Positions 54,110 to 61,830 of a stretch of DNA of 64,000 bases are shown in pieces. The position numbers were made by a program, and so were the translations under genes. Below the pieces are notes generated by a model that was given only the letters and a program-made list of their open reading frames with translations, did not search any database and was not told where the DNA came from. Position 1 is the first letter of the stretch. Each line of letters begins with the position of its first letter. This stretch comes from a virus, in the IMG/VR virus record IMGVR_UViG_3300028392_000045, positions 1 to 64,000 of that record; one strand, written 5' to 3'.

Positions 54110-54241
54110 ATGGCGGAATGGACTGATTTTGATTTATTATTGCAAACCGAGGAACCAGAAATTAACTTAACTGAATCTGAAGAAGAACAGTTGAATGAAT
54201 ATGAATGGCAACTCGATAACTTTTTGGATTATGAGTACTAG
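54110..54241 (+). CDS. very acidic small protein (43 residues)
   Basis: A 43-residue frame (MAEWTDFDLLLQTEEPEINL) with a very high Glu/Asp share runs to TAG 54241 and overlaps the next start by 11 bases. Highly acidic phage proteins sometimes mimic DNA or inhibit DNA-binding host proteins; this is only a hint here. Confidence 0.45.
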   Translation: MAEWTDFDLLLQTEEPEINLTESEEEQLNEYEWQLDNFLDYEY

Positions 54242-54575
54242 AACATGCCAAATTGTGTATATTCATGGAACTAAGTCTATTACAGGTGAAGAAGTAATTA
54301 ATGAGAAAATCATTATTGCAAAACTTTCAGCCGTACAGACATTAGGTAAAAAATACACAGAAAAATCTCCTTTCAATCCTAACATGCAAGACCATTACAT
54401 TCTACCAATGAATTGTACTGTGGAAGTAAAAGATGTAGCAAATCAAAAAGTAATCTGTAAAGATACTTTGAAAGGTGCTCAAGCATATGGGTATTGTTAT
54501 CCAGATGATAAAAAGCTTTTACTTCAAAACATTAAGGAATGTTTAAAGGGGCAACAAAATTTGTTTTCTTATTAA
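54231..54575 (+). CDS. unknown early protein
   Basis: This 114-residue protein starts at ATG 54231 (MSTRTCQIVYIHGTKSITG), chosen because the extra twelve upstream codons lie in the acidic gene. It is mixed alpha/beta with one short Cys pair and a basic C-terminal part. A CTG-hairpin repeat begins two bases after its stop. No family is recognised. Confidence 0.5.
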   Translation: MSTRTCQIVYIHGTKSITGEEVINEKIIIAKLSAVQTLGKKYTEKSPFNPNMQDHYILPMNCTVEVKDVANQKVICKDTLKGAQAYGYCYPDDKKLLLQNIKECLKGQQNLFSY

Positions 54576-54577
54576 GG

Positions 54578-54601
54578 CAGTCGTAGGCCGAATTACGACA
54601 G
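54578..54601. repeat. CTG-flanked hairpin
   Basis: CAGT-CGTA-N8-TACG-ACAG, a perfect stem with an 8-base loop, directly after a stop codon. It matches the family form but with a stem sequence not used elsewhere, so it is a compensated variant. No head-to-head partner is seen. Confidence 0.65.
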
Positions 54602-54642
54602 TAAATACAATCCCAGTTAGTAATTTTATTAATTAGTGTTGT

Positions 54643-54673
54643 GCCAGTCTGCTTGAGGGTAGGCTGGCTTTTT
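54643..54673 (+). terminator. rho-independent terminator
   Basis: GCCAGTCT pairs with AGGCTGGC (8 bp, one G-T) around a 10-base loop and is followed by TTTTT. It closes the transcript of the preceding small genes. Confidence 0.75.
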
Positions 54674-54731
54674 AATTATGCAAGTAATTAGAATGCTTGC
54701 TTTTTTATTTTTATTATATAAATCAGAAATT

Positions 54732-54863
54732 ATGAGAATATATCACAATTCAAATTATTTTAGTTTTGCAAACCATAAAAATATTGGATTTGGATTAGGA
54801 GCTTCTAATTTTTATGTAAGGCATACATTTGATAAAAAATCAATTAATATCATACTACTCTGA
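54732..54863 (+). CDS. tiny array protein (43 residues)
   Basis: MRIYHNSNYFSFANH... from ATG 54732 ends ...SINIILL, the hydrophobic end pattern shared by the tiny genes around polA. It ends in the first bases of a double-hairpin repeat. The frame continues upstream to 54678, which reads as a hydrophobic run without support. Function is unknown. Confidence 0.4.
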   Translation: MRIYHNSNYFSFANHKNIGFGLGASNFYVRHTFDKKSINIILL

Positions 54864-54909
54864 CAAACGCGAAGCATTTGTCTGACAGTAATTTTATCAA
54901 AAATTACAG
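54860..54909. repeat. CTG-flanked double hairpin
   Basis: CTGA-CAAA-N9-TTTG-TCTG and CAGT-AATT-N8-AATT-ACAG lie one base apart, head to head. The first has a loop (CGCGAAGCA) almost equal to the copy at 47344. Both stems are perfect. The pair starts inside the end of a tiny gene and continues into a gene-poor stretch. Confidence 0.75.
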
Positions 54910-54954
54910 GAGTTTGGTGATTACACAAGGAAAGCCGAATTCTGAACCTATTTG

Positions 54955-55006
54955 TACTATCAGATCTTTAGATCAGATTGCCAGTCAGGATTTCCAATCC
55001 TTACAG
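54955..55006. repeat. degenerate double hairpin
   Basis: A hairpin with ATCAGATC...GATCAGAT (one mismatch, 4-base loop) is followed by CAGT-CAGG-N9-CCTT-ACAG (one stem mismatch). The central GATC-N4-GATC is shared with the degenerate copy at 9690. Probably an aged copy of the family; it fills most of the gap before the next gene. Confidence 0.5.
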
Positions 55007-55032
55007 ACAGATTTACCTGAATATTTTCATGT

Positions 55033-55263
55033 ATGAAAACAGAATACACAATACTTGTAACAGGATCAGATCTTACAAAATTTAAAAAAGAATATGCTAT
55101 ATACACTAAAGCAAGCACTCAACAGTTTGCTTTGTATGATGTAGCTAATAAAGATTCTTTTATTGCTTTTTGTAAAATATTTTCAAAAGCTAATAAAGTA
55201 GAGCTTACTTTGATGATAGTAGATAGTAAAAACACTAATTCAGAATTAAAAATAAAACCATGA
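55033..55263 (+). CDS. unknown small protein (76 residues)
   Basis: MKTEYTILVTGSDLTKFKKE... is a soluble alpha/beta-like small protein with a short conserved-looking ferredoxin-like pattern (strand-helix-strand). It overlaps the next gene as ATGA. Function unknown. Confidence 0.5.
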   Translation: MKTEYTILVTGSDLTKFKKEYAIYTKASTQQFALYDVANKDSFIAFCKIFSKANKVELTLMIVDSKNTNSELKIKP

Positions 55264-55490
55264 GTCCAGCACTTGCAGTACTTGCAATGATTATCATATG
55301 GGTTATGTATAATAGCCTTAACGTAACCTACAACGACAAACATAAGAATGAACTCAATTACCTTGCTTTTGATGCAGGGTTTGATCCAGAGCAGACTAAA
55401 CATGAATTTCATGGTTTTAGCGCAGGGTGGATAATCATTCTATTTTGTCTATTTATAGCATTAGGCTATTGGTTTAAAACAACACTATGA
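55260..55490 (+). CDS. small two-helix membrane protein
   Basis: The 76-residue protein has an N-terminal hydrophobic helix (LAVLAMIIIWVMY) and a C-terminal one (GWIIILFCLFIALGYW) with a charged middle, so both ends span or anchor in the membrane. It is linked by ATGA on both sides. It may change the host envelope early in infection; unknown family. Confidence 0.55.
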   Translation: MSPALAVLAMIIIWVMYNSLNVTYNDKHKNELNYLAFDAGFDPEQTKHEFHGFSAGWIIILFCLFIALGYWFKTTL

Positions 55491-55612
55491 AAATCGTACA
55501 TATTGTGTATACTAGCTCTTTTTCTATTTCTAAAAACTTTATTGATTTCATGGAATTAAAGCATTTAGAGGAACCAACTACTAGATGCACTCAAAAAATT
55601 ATATTTACATGA
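55487..55612 (+). CDS. tiny array protein (41 residues)
   Basis: MKIVHIVYTSSFSISKNF... ends ...QKIIFT, with N-terminal MKI-strand and C-terminal I-I strand as in the array genes. It is coupled by ATGA at both ends. Too short for the usual gene callers' cutoffs. Function unknown. Confidence 0.45.
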   Translation: MKIVHIVYTSSFSISKNFIDFMELKHLEEPTTRCTQKIIFT

Positions 55613-55764
55613 CAAATACAGAATTTAAGAAGTTGTTACATATTCAAGAAGACTCACTAGAAAGCAGAGTACTTGAGTATATGACATTTTTCTTTTTAGC
55701 ACAGATCAAAATTAATCACTTAGCCGAGCTGATGGCACAGGCAAAATTCATAAATCTATTATAA
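55609..55764 (+). CDS. small helical protein (51 residues)
   Basis: MTNTEFKKLLHIQEDSLESR... is helical throughout with an acidic-to-hydrophobic gradient. It starts in an ATGA overlap and ends in a TAATG overlap with the next gene. It does not share the array end motif. Function unknown. Confidence 0.45.
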   Translation: MTNTEFKKLLHIQEDSLESRVLEYMTFFFLAQIKINHLAELMAQAKFINLL

Positions 55765-56483
55765 TGGCACAAGGTATTTATTTGGACAATTTTCATTTTG
55801 ACTTTGAAACGTCATGTAAAATCGTAAAAGCTGTCTACAAGGAAGACTTCAAAGATTTCAAAACCGATTATCCAATGTTCTATTCGAACAATAAGGAACA
55901 TTTTGATGCAAATTGGAGTTCTATTAATCCATTTACTATGGGAGATTTTGAAAACATCAAAGACGTAAACAAGCGTCGAGTCGTTTTTAATTCTTTACCT
56001 TTGTCCTTGTTGTTTTCAGATGCAGAAGTAATGCAGGCTAAGTCTGTTATTACAAAGCAGCGTGCAGAGCCAGCTAGAATGGTTCAAGATGTAGATGGAA
56101 ATACTATTGCCCTTGAGGCAGGTACTATGCTAAACAACTATTATCTAGTACGTAAACCAATCAAGTCTATTTTCCCAGATGCTAATGTAGCATTTGATTT
56201 TATTTACGCTGTACGTTGTTTTTGTACATCTCAGATTGAAGATGGTAAGCCAAAAGTTTATCACCTGATGGTGAATTCCGAAGCTGATTACTGCAAGCCT
56301 GGGCGATTTAATGTTTTGGAAGCAATTGCTACTAGAGCAAGAACCTATGTGAATAAATTCGATTCAATCTATCGTCATGGTGAAGTAATGATTTTTAAAT
56401 TGCTACCTGACTCTCAGCTTTTGGATGAGAAACGACCTCTTACAGTTGAAGAGTATTTCAACTTCATGCAAGAACAGAGATGA
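55764..56483 (+). CDS. codon-biased early protein of unknown function
   Basis: This 239-residue protein (MAQGIYLDNFHFDFETSCK) has codons richer in C/G third positions and CGT arginine than nearby genes, suggesting high expression. It is mixed alpha/beta with two Cys near residue 150. It is the first of three consecutive codon-biased genes. No known family motif; not a polymerase or helicase. Confidence 0.5.
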   Translation: MAQGIYLDNFHFDFETSCKIVKAVYKEDFKDFKTDYPMFYSNNKEHFDANWSSINPFTMGDFENIKDVNKRRVVFNSLPLSLLFSDAEVMQAKSVITKQRAEPARMVQDVDGNTIALEAGTMLNNYYLVRKPIKSIFPDANVAFDFIYAVRCFCTSQIEDGKPKVYHLMVNSEADYCKPGRFNVLEAIATRARTYVNKFDSIYRHGEVMIFKLLPDSQLLDEKRPLTVEEYFNFMQEQR

Positions 56484-56517
56484 TCATTTTTTTATAATTT
56501 AGCTAAATATTGTTATT

Positions 56518-56793
56518 ATGACTACTGAAGCAATCGGGTATCTAACCCAAAATGAAGTTGGACAATTGGTTCTAACTCCTGGTTCACCAACTAAACACAT
56601 GTTGGATCAACCAGTAATGGAAGGCATTGTTAGAAAAGACATCGTTGGTGATGTTATCTTCTTTCGTGTTCTTCAAGACGGAACCAATGTAATTCACCCA
56701 CAACATGGTGATTTGCGTTTGGATGCTGGTAGCTACTGCGCTACTATTCAAGTTGAGCAACTTCTAAATAAAGAAGTTCTAGCATTCGACTAA
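56518..56793 (+). CDS. small codon-biased early protein
   Basis: This 91-residue beta-rich protein (MTTEAIGYLTQNEVGQLVLT) has a fold-like pattern of five to six strands and no Cys clusters except one near the end. A terminator (56827-56859) follows it, indicating a strong, closed transcript. Possible DNA- or protein-binding small barrel; unknown. Confidence 0.5.
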   Translation: MTTEAIGYLTQNEVGQLVLTPGSPTKHMLDQPVMEGIVRKDIVGDVIFFRVLQDGTNVIHPQHGDLRLDAGSYCATIQVEQLLNKEVLAFD

Positions 56794-56826
56794 TTTTTTT
56801 GCATTTTTTGTTAATTTCCTATTCAG

Positions 56827-56859
56827 GGGGTTGGTTACATTTGTAGTCAGCCCCTTTTT
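56827..56859 (+). terminator. rho-independent terminator
   Basis: GGGGTTGG pairs with TCAGCCCC (8 bp including G-T pairs) with a 12-base loop and is followed by TTTTT. It closes the two codon-biased genes before it. Confidence 0.75.
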
Positions 56860-56882
56860 ATTACAAAAATTCAATCAATCAT

Positions 56883-57755
56883 ATGGTAAATACTAAATGG
56901 ATGGATAAACGACTAACATTCATTCAAAAACAAGCTCGTGGTGCAAAAGAATTTCAGATTCCTGTAAAACCAGACCTTGGCTTTTATAAAGGAGGTATCT
57001 GGACACCATCTGAATTTTTACCTATTCCTGGCGTTAAGAGTGTCCTGGACACAGATGTTAAGCTGATGAACCACATGGTTCCGTTTAACTTCATCTGGCC
57101 TTTCTTGATTTTAACAGGACGTGATCTTCCAGATGATTCTTCATGGGGATATGGCTCATTTGCACCTGGACAGGAAGAATCAGACGAAGAGAAAAAGACT
57201 ATGCCTGTGTCTAGCTTTTCTATGTTGTCTCACTTGTTTTTTGTGAATTACCTCAATATTGTGAATGGTAAGAACCCTCCATACTTGATTAAGAAAATGA
57301 AGGATGACAGCTATTGGGGCTGGTTAAACCCTTCTATTAGAGACAATCAAGGAACTTTCATGGTTCCTACTGTACCCGATTGGAAAGCTGCAACTGCAAA
57401 CTTTCCTCTGAATATGGATAAAGAGGAGTTTGCAAAGTATGTTTGGTTTTCAGAAAATAGTGGTGGATGCCCTCATCCGGTAGCAGAATTACTACCTTGG
57501 AACATGAACGAGGGACTTGCTGGCCAGGATGGTAAAACAGGAATATTCGATCTAGTTGGTAATCTATGTGCTACAGTTGTTGAGACTGATATGCCATTTA
57601 TCACTAACGCTCTTTTGAAAGAACATTTCCCAGAAATTAAGCAAGCTGCTAATAACCTAACTTGGCAGGATGTTTTTGATGCTCAACTGTTAGGTAAAGC
57701 TCGTCCTGTAGGGACTGTAAATTGGCTTGGTTTAGGTGCTGATTTCATATTCTAA
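56883..57755 (+). CDS. codon-biased protein of unknown function
   Basis: This 290-residue protein (MVNTKWMDKRLTFIQKQARG) is Trp/Pro rich with DDSSWGYGS and NSGGCPHPVAELLPW segments and uses the same favoured codons as the two genes before. It has no signal, membrane segment or known catalytic motif. The position between a terminator and a lysis-type gene makes an early or virion role possible, but unknown. Confidence 0.5.
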   Translation: MVNTKWMDKRLTFIQKQARGAKEFQIPVKPDLGFYKGGIWTPSEFLPIPGVKSVLDTDVKLMNHMVPFNFIWPFLILTGRDLPDDSSWGYGSFAPGQEESDEEKKTMPVSSFSMLSHLFFVNYLNIVNGKNPPYLIKKMKDDSYWGWLNPSIRDNQGTFMVPTVPDWKAATANFPLNMDKEEFAKYVWFSENSGGCPHPVAELLPWNMNEGLAGQDGKTGIFDLVGNLCATVVETDMPFITNALLKEHFPEIKQAANNLTWQDVFDAQLLGKARPVGTVNWLGLGADFIF

Positions 57756-57789
57756 CTGACTTAGTTATATTCAATTAAATATAAACCTC

Positions 57790-57797
57790 TATATTTG
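57790..57797 (+). promoter_or_regulatory. possible Bacteroidetes -7 element
   Basis: TATATTTG matches the TAnnTTTG -7 consensus 29 bases upstream of the SleB-like start codon. The -33 box is not convincing (no TTTG at 19-21 bases). A short ACCTC/GAGGT hairpin overlaps it. Confidence 0.3.
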
Positions 57798-57825
57798 AGG
57801 TCATTTATTCACCAAATTTTAACTT

Positions 57826-58302
57826 ATGATTATTTTATGGATCATGTTATCTTCTTTTTTGGTGGAAGAAAAGCCTCAAACATATGTGGCAGATCTTCCT
57901 GAGTTTCTTGTTAGTGCTAAATACCCAACTAATGGTAAAGTGGCATTATTAGCCCGTTTGATTAATGCAGAAGCAGGAGGTGAACCTATTCAAGGTCAAT
58001 ATGCCGTAGCTTCTGTAGTACTAAACAGAATGGAATATAAAAAAGCTTCTATAGCTAGTATTGTATTTCAGTCAGGGCAATTCGACGGTGTTAGATCAAA
58101 AAGGTTTCGGCACTATGACCGTTACCAATACATAATTGCTTACAAAGTTCTTATATGTAAGCAAAGAACAATTCCTAGTTCTGTACTATATTTCCATAAC
58201 AAGAAAACTAGTACAGATACAGGATGGGTTGCAGCTCTTAGTAAGTATGAATGGATGACAATTGGTAGACATACTTTTTGTCATTCAAAATATCTTATTT
58301 AG
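57826..58302 (+). CDS. SleB/CwlJ-like cell wall hydrolase
   Basis: The 158-residue protein has the hydrolase_2 signatures: LLARLINAEAGGE (catalytic Glu49), GQYAVASVVLNRM, QFDG, and a final WMTIGRHTFC. This family cleaves glycan strands of peptidoglycan. It has a very short hydrophobic N-terminus (IILWIMLSSFL) that could be a membrane anchor or signal. It is encoded in the early/replication block, separate from the amidase; it may aid entry or early cell-wall change. A terminator follows. Confidence 0.85.
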   Translation: MIILWIMLSSFLVEEKPQTYVADLPEFLVSAKYPTNGKVALLARLINAEAGGEPIQGQYAVASVVLNRMEYKKASIASIVFQSGQFDGVRSKRFRHYDRYQYIIAYKVLICKQRTIPSSVLYFHNKKTSTDTGWVAALSKYEWMTIGRHTFCHSKYLI

Positions 58303-58338
58303 ATTTCTGTTTTGATTAATTTAGTGGATTTTTTTGAG

Positions 58339-58367
58339 AAGGAGATGTAAAAAGTCTCCTTTTCTTT
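58339..58367 (+). terminator. rho-independent terminator
   Basis: AAGGAGA pairs with TCTCCTT around a 9-base loop, followed by TTCTTTT. It lies about 35 bases after the SleB-like gene. Confidence 0.75.
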
Positions 58368-58389
58368 TACTAATCAAAAATTATATAAC

Positions 58390-58542
58390 ATGAAGTGCAA
58401 ATTCTGTAATCAAAAAATGACAAAATCTTGTCAGAATAGACAAGCAGCTAATTCTTGTGGGTTTAAGGCTAAAAAGGAGGGTAACAACAAAAAGTCTCTA
58501 AAAGAAATTAATAGAGATGCAAAAAATAAAACAAGGCCATGA
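58390..58542 (+). CDS. small zinc-finger-like protein (50 residues)
   Basis: MKCKFCNQKMTKSCQNR... has C-x2-C, then Cys14 and Cys23, followed by a basic, Lys/Asn-rich tail, so it may bind one zinc ion and nucleic acid. It starts 23 bases after a terminator and overlaps the next tiny gene as ATGA. Confidence 0.55.
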   Translation: MKCKFCNQKMTKSCQNRQAANSCGFKAKKEGNNKKSLKEINRDAKNKTRP

Positions 58543-58724
58543 AAATAATTGACTTTTTTGTTACAGATGCATTTTTAGTAGATTATGGAGTACTTTGTCC
58601 CGACTTATCTAAATATGCTCATCTAAATATTAAAATAAAATCCATTTTTGATGTGTTTGAAATCTCATCAGATGGGATTATAGAAATTTCAGATGTAACG
58701 AGCAAAACAATTATACTAATATGA
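58539..58724 (+). CDS. tiny array protein (61 residues)
   Basis: MKIIDFFVTDAFLVDYG... ends ...SKTIILI with ATATGA coupling to the next gene. It shares the N-terminal strand and C-terminal hydrophobic strand of the array family. Function unknown. Confidence 0.45.
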   Translation: MKIIDFFVTDAFLVDYGVLCPDLSKYAHLNIKIKSIFDVFEISSDGIIEISDVTSKTIILI

Positions 58725-58849
58725 AATTATGTTATTTCTTTCAAGCTGCAAGATTTATGAAACCTTATAATGAGTCTTCTCTTTCTAGGATATACAACAT
58801 AGTAGATGATGTTGATCCTGTAGATACAAAAAATATAATATGCATTTAA
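58721..58849 (+). CDS. tiny array protein (42 residues)
   Basis: MKLCYFFQAARFMKPYN... ends ...DTKNIICI. The DTKNII end is shared with the following gene, which ends DTKNIILI. Start is coupled as ATATGA. Function unknown. Confidence 0.45.
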   Translation: MKLCYFFQAARFMKPYNESSLSRIYNIVDDVDPVDTKNIICI

Positions 58850-58851
58850 AT

Positions 58852-58962
58852 ATGAAGTATCAATTTGCTAGATTTAGAAGTTATAAAGATTTTCTAAATT
58901 TAGAAATTAGTCTAGTGAAAAACGTTGATAATTTAGACACAAAAAATATAATCTTAATATGA
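58852..58962 (+). CDS. tiny array protein (36 residues)
   Basis: MKYQFARFRSYKDFLNL... ends ...DTKNIILI. A second in-frame ATG at 58840 would add four residues (MHLN). The end coupling is ATATGA. The strong similarity of its last nine residues to the previous protein suggests tandem duplication. Confidence 0.45.
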   Translation: MKYQFARFRSYKDFLNLEISLVKNVDNLDTKNIILI

Positions 58963-59219
58963 TTCAATTAAACTCAAACACATTTTTTGCTCCATGTGAT
59001 TTAGTAGACATGGATACCAATAAAAAAATAGGGGAAGATTATGTAGAATTTACACTTCCTACTATATTTGAAGACAGTTTATGTCATGAAATTTTTTATC
59101 CTGAATTCAGACTAATTAAACGTATATGGAAATTCTCTTCATTGGGAATCAGTTATTCAATGAATGCAAGACAAGCACAATTGAAGAAGCTGTCAGCTAT
59201 TTCTCAAACCAGTCTATAA
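58959..59219 (+). CDS. array protein with apparent loss of stop, overlapping polA
   Basis: MIQLNSNTFFAPCDLVD... runs 86 residues to TAA 59219 and overlaps polA by 94 bases. Where other array genes end with ATA-TGA, this frame reads ATA-TGG at 59124-59129, after RLIKR. So a single base change appears to have removed the usual stop and the last 31 residues are translated from polA's sequence in another frame. Function unknown. Confidence 0.45.
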   Translation: MIQLNSNTFFAPCDLVDMDTNKKIGEDYVEFTLPTIFEDSLCHEIFYPEFRLIKRIWKFSSLGISYSMNARQAQLKKLSAISQTSL

Positions 59220-61273
59220 TAGGTCTGGATATAGAAACCAGTAGAAAATACAAAAAAGGTACATTTCCTGAAGAAGTATATAGACCAGGATTAGATCCAT
59301 ATACTTCAGTTGCCTGTCTGATGCAGCTAGGGACTTTAGAAAAGGTTTTTGTAATAGATACTCGTGTTATTGACATAAGTGCTTTAAAACCGATCCTAGA
59401 GTCTCCTAGCATAGTTAAAGTAGGTCATAATCTACAATTCGAATACAAACACATTCTACATAATTTTTGTATTAAACTAGATAACATCTGGGATACCATG
59501 ATATGTGAAAAAGTATTGTATAATGGTTTAGGTTTATCTAATAGTCTTGAAGCATTAGCTAATAGATATTTAGGTGTAGAATCTATAGAGACTATTAATC
59601 TATTTAATGAAGAAAAAGAAGATAAACACTCTGTCGAACCTTTAGATTCGACTGACAGTCTGGATCTCCCATCCAGACAGTATATAGATAAATCAACTAG
59701 ATTAGGTTTTATCAATATAGGAGATAGCCCATTCACCATAAAACAAATTATGTATGGTGCTGATGATATTGTATATCCTCTTAAAATTAAGAAAATTCAA
59801 GAAAAAGGAAGAGAAGTTGGAGGAGTAATTTGGAATCCAAAAAATGCTTTCAAATTAGAAAATGCTACTGTATTAGTTTTAGCAGATATGTCACTTAGGG
59901 GTATTGGTTTTTCCAGAACTGTATGGTTAGATATTCTTAGTAAACAGTTACCTTTATTTGAGAAAAGAAAACAAATTCTTAATAAATGGGTAGAAGATAA
60001 TGTACCTAAATTTTGTAGATCAGGTGATTTATTCTCTTCAATTCCTACTTGTGCTGTAGATTGGCAATCACCTACCCAAGTTGTAAAGCTTTTTAAGTAT
60101 TTAGGAATATGTCCTAGAGAGGTATCTAAATCTACTAAAAAGTTAGAATACACAGTAGGTGCTAAAGAACTTCTAAAGACCATGAGAGCTGAATTACAAG
60201 AAAGCTATAGTTATAATAAGGATAAACCTATAGATAGCTTAGAAGAGCTTAAATTGGCTTATTTGCTATTTAAAAAATCACAAATGTCTTGTACTACTTT
60301 TGGTGCAAGCTGGTTAGATTATGTACATCCTATTACAGGAAGAGTACATTCTAACTTTAATCAGTATATGAACTCCTCTCGATTATCATCAAATAATCCA
60401 AATATACAAAATTTACCTCAAGGAGAATACAGAGATGCATTTATTCCTTCACCTTTAACTGACTTTATATCAGTAGATTATGCAAGTCAAGAGGTAAGAA
60501 TTTTAGCTGATGTTTCTGCTAATCCAGTAATGGAAGATTTCTTTGTAAATGGTTCAAAAATATTTGGGGACGATATGCATTCATTTTCTGCTACTCAAAT
60601 GATGAGAGCAAAGACAGGTGATGATACTATTGTAGTTTCTAAGAAATCACATCCCAAAGAAAGAAATATATCTAAGTCGTTAACCTTCTCATTAAGCTAT
60701 GGAGGTTCAGCGCATTCAATCAAATTTAAGTTAGGATTAGAGTTAGAAGAAACTGAAACATTTATTCAGTCTTTTTTTGATGGCTTTCCTGGACTTGAAG
60801 AAGATTTTACAAATAGAAAGAAATTCGCCATAGATAATGGCTATATAATATTAGACAAAGCAACAGATAGACGCTACTTTTTTCCTCAGTATGAAAAAAT
60901 GAAAAAAGCAGAAGAGTTAGCTAAATCTTACTACACAAGAGATATGTCTGCTGAAGAAAGAGCAGAAGTTAAATTAATACCAGAAGTAAAAGAAGCTTGG
61001 AAAACTTTTTTTACTCTAAAAGGAAAGCTAGAAAGAAGAGCATTAAATTATGGAATTCAAGGTCTTGCTGCCGGAATGACAAAATTAGCTTTAGTACTAC
61101 TATATAAAGCAGGAATAGCACTTGTTTCTTGTGTACATGATGAAATATGTGCAGAAGGAAATGAAAAAGATGCAAAAACTATAGAAAGACTGATGATAGA
61201 GGCAGGAAAATACTTTTGTAAACGAGTTCCAATGGGCGCAGAAGCATCTGTAGGAGATAAATGGATACATTGA
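59126..61273 (+). CDS. polA: family A DNA polymerase with 3'-5' exonuclease domain
   Basis: The 715-residue enzyme shows exonuclease motifs GLDIET, KVGHNLQFEY and YGADDIVY, then polymerase motif A VDYASQEVRIL, motif B with RNISKSLTFSLSYGG (Arg, Lys, Phe, Tyr of the O helix) and motif C VHDEI. It replicates phage DNA. The start ATG 59126 overlaps the preceding tiny gene by 94 bases. A double-hairpin repeat (59631-59680) is inserted in frame in a surface loop of the exonuclease region, adding residues near SVEPLDSTDSLDLPS. Its stop TGA overlaps the next tiny gene's TTG start. Confidence 0.95.
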   Translation: MEILFIGNQLFNECKTSTIEEAVSYFSNQSIIGLDIETSRKYKKGTFPEEVYRPGLDPYTSVACLMQLGTLEKVFVIDTRVIDISALKPILESPSIVKVGHNLQFEYKHILHNFCIKLDNIWDTMICEKVLYNGLGLSNSLEALANRYLGVESIETINLFNEEKEDKHSVEPLDSTDSLDLPSRQYIDKSTRLGFINIGDSPFTIKQIMYGADDIVYPLKIKKIQEKGREVGGVIWNPKNAFKLENATVLVLADMSLRGIGFSRTVWLDILSKQLPLFEKRKQILNKWVEDNVPKFCRSGDLFSSIPTCAVDWQSPTQVVKLFKYLGICPREVSKSTKKLEYTVGAKELLKTMRAELQESYSYNKDKPIDSLEELKLAYLLFKKSQMSCTTFGASWLDYVHPITGRVHSNFNQYMNSSRLSSNNPNIQNLPQGEYRDAFIPSPLTDFISVDYASQEVRILADVSANPVMEDFFVNGSKIFGDDMHSFSATQMMRAKTGDDTIVVSKKSHPKERNISKSLTFSLSYGGSAHSIKFKLGLELEETETFIQSFFDGFPGLEEDFTNRKKFAIDNGYIILDKATDRRYFFPQYEKMKKAEELAKSYYTRDMSAEERAEVKLIPEVKEAWKTFFTLKGKLERRALNYGIQGLAAGMTKLALVLLYKAGIALVSCVHDEICAEGNEKDAKTIERLMIEAGKYFCKRVPMGAEASVGDKWIH
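59631..59680. repeat. CTG-flanked double hairpin inside polA
   Basis: CTGT-CGAA-N8-TTCG-ACTG, one A, then CAGT-CTGG-N9-CCAG-ACAG. Both stems are perfect. The loop of the first (CCTTTAGA) equals that of the copy at 62635, although its stem differs. The pair lies in coding sequence of polA and is read through in frame. Confidence 0.85.
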
Positions 61274-61404
61274 AAATTATACTTTACTATCATGGGACGG
61301 ATAACAAGACTTCAATGCAATTTGCGATGTTGGATGTTAGAGAAAGTGTAGCAAGATTGGAAGCAAAAGTGAGAAATAAAAAACAAAACTTAATAATAGT
61401 ATGA
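61270..61404 (+). CDS. tiny array protein (44 residues), TTG start
   Basis: A frame starting with TTG 61270 inside the polA stop (TTGA) encodes (M)KIILYYHGTDNKTSMQF..., ending ...QNLIIV just before the next ATG. The KIILYYHG start and NLIIV end match the family pattern, so TTG is the probable start. Confidence 0.4.
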   Translation: MKIILYYHGTDNKTSMQFAMLDVRESVARLEAKVRNKKQNLIIV

Positions 61405-61538
61405 AATTGGTAGGACAACTTGGTGATGTCAGTTACAATAGTAGCAAATACATGAATAGACCAGATAATTTAAGATATTTGTCTAATTTAGGGATTACTG
61501 TAGATTATGTTTTATCTCAATTTATGTTATTTATATGA
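61401..61538 (+). CDS. tiny array protein (45 residues)
   Basis: MKLVGQLGDVSYNSSKY... ends ...SQFMLFI, ATATGA coupled to the next gene. Soluble, alpha/beta-like; unknown function. Confidence 0.45.
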   Translation: MKLVGQLGDVSYNSSKYMNRPDNLRYLSNLGITVDYVLSQFMLFI

Positions 61539-61675
61539 GCTTAATAGTAAATTATTGTGGAGGAAGATTTACTACTAAAATGGAATCAGAATTTCAATTA
61601 CATAGTTGTTGGTGGGATGAAAATCCTATTTTTGTATATGATTATACAGGCCAATTTATAAACTTAATTTATTAA
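61535..61675 (+). CDS. tiny array protein (46 residues)
   Basis: MSLIVNYCGGRFTTKME... ends ...GQFINLIY with TAA. It contains several aromatic residues (SCWWDENP). No overlap with the next gene, which starts 18 bases later. Unknown function. Confidence 0.45.
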   Translation: MSLIVNYCGGRFTTKMESEFQLHSCWWDENPIFVYDYTGQFINLIY

Positions 61676-61692
61676 CTTTTAAACTAAAGGTT

Positions 61693-61830
61693 ATGTACTT
61701 TTTCCTAATTGAGTATACTATTGGACAAGAATGGAAACATAAAACTGTTAGAGCAGATAATGCTTTTATGGCTAAAATGAAAGCTCCATTTGGTGCTAGG
61801 AATATTAAAGCTTATAAGGTAGCGTCATGA
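61693..61830 (+). CDS. tiny protein (45 residues)
   Basis: MYFFLIEYTIGQEWKHK... has a start strand followed by a short basic helix and an ATGA end overlap. The middle (RADNAFMAKMKAPFGAR) differs from the other array proteins. Unknown function. Confidence 0.45.
   Translation: MYFFLIEYTIGQEWKHKTVRADNAFMAKMKAPFGARNIKAYKVAS

Noticed and set aside
54678-54731. Upstream extension of the 54.7 kb tiny gene
   Set aside because: The extra 18 residues are a low-complexity hydrophobic run directly after a terminator; ATG 54732 fits the family start.
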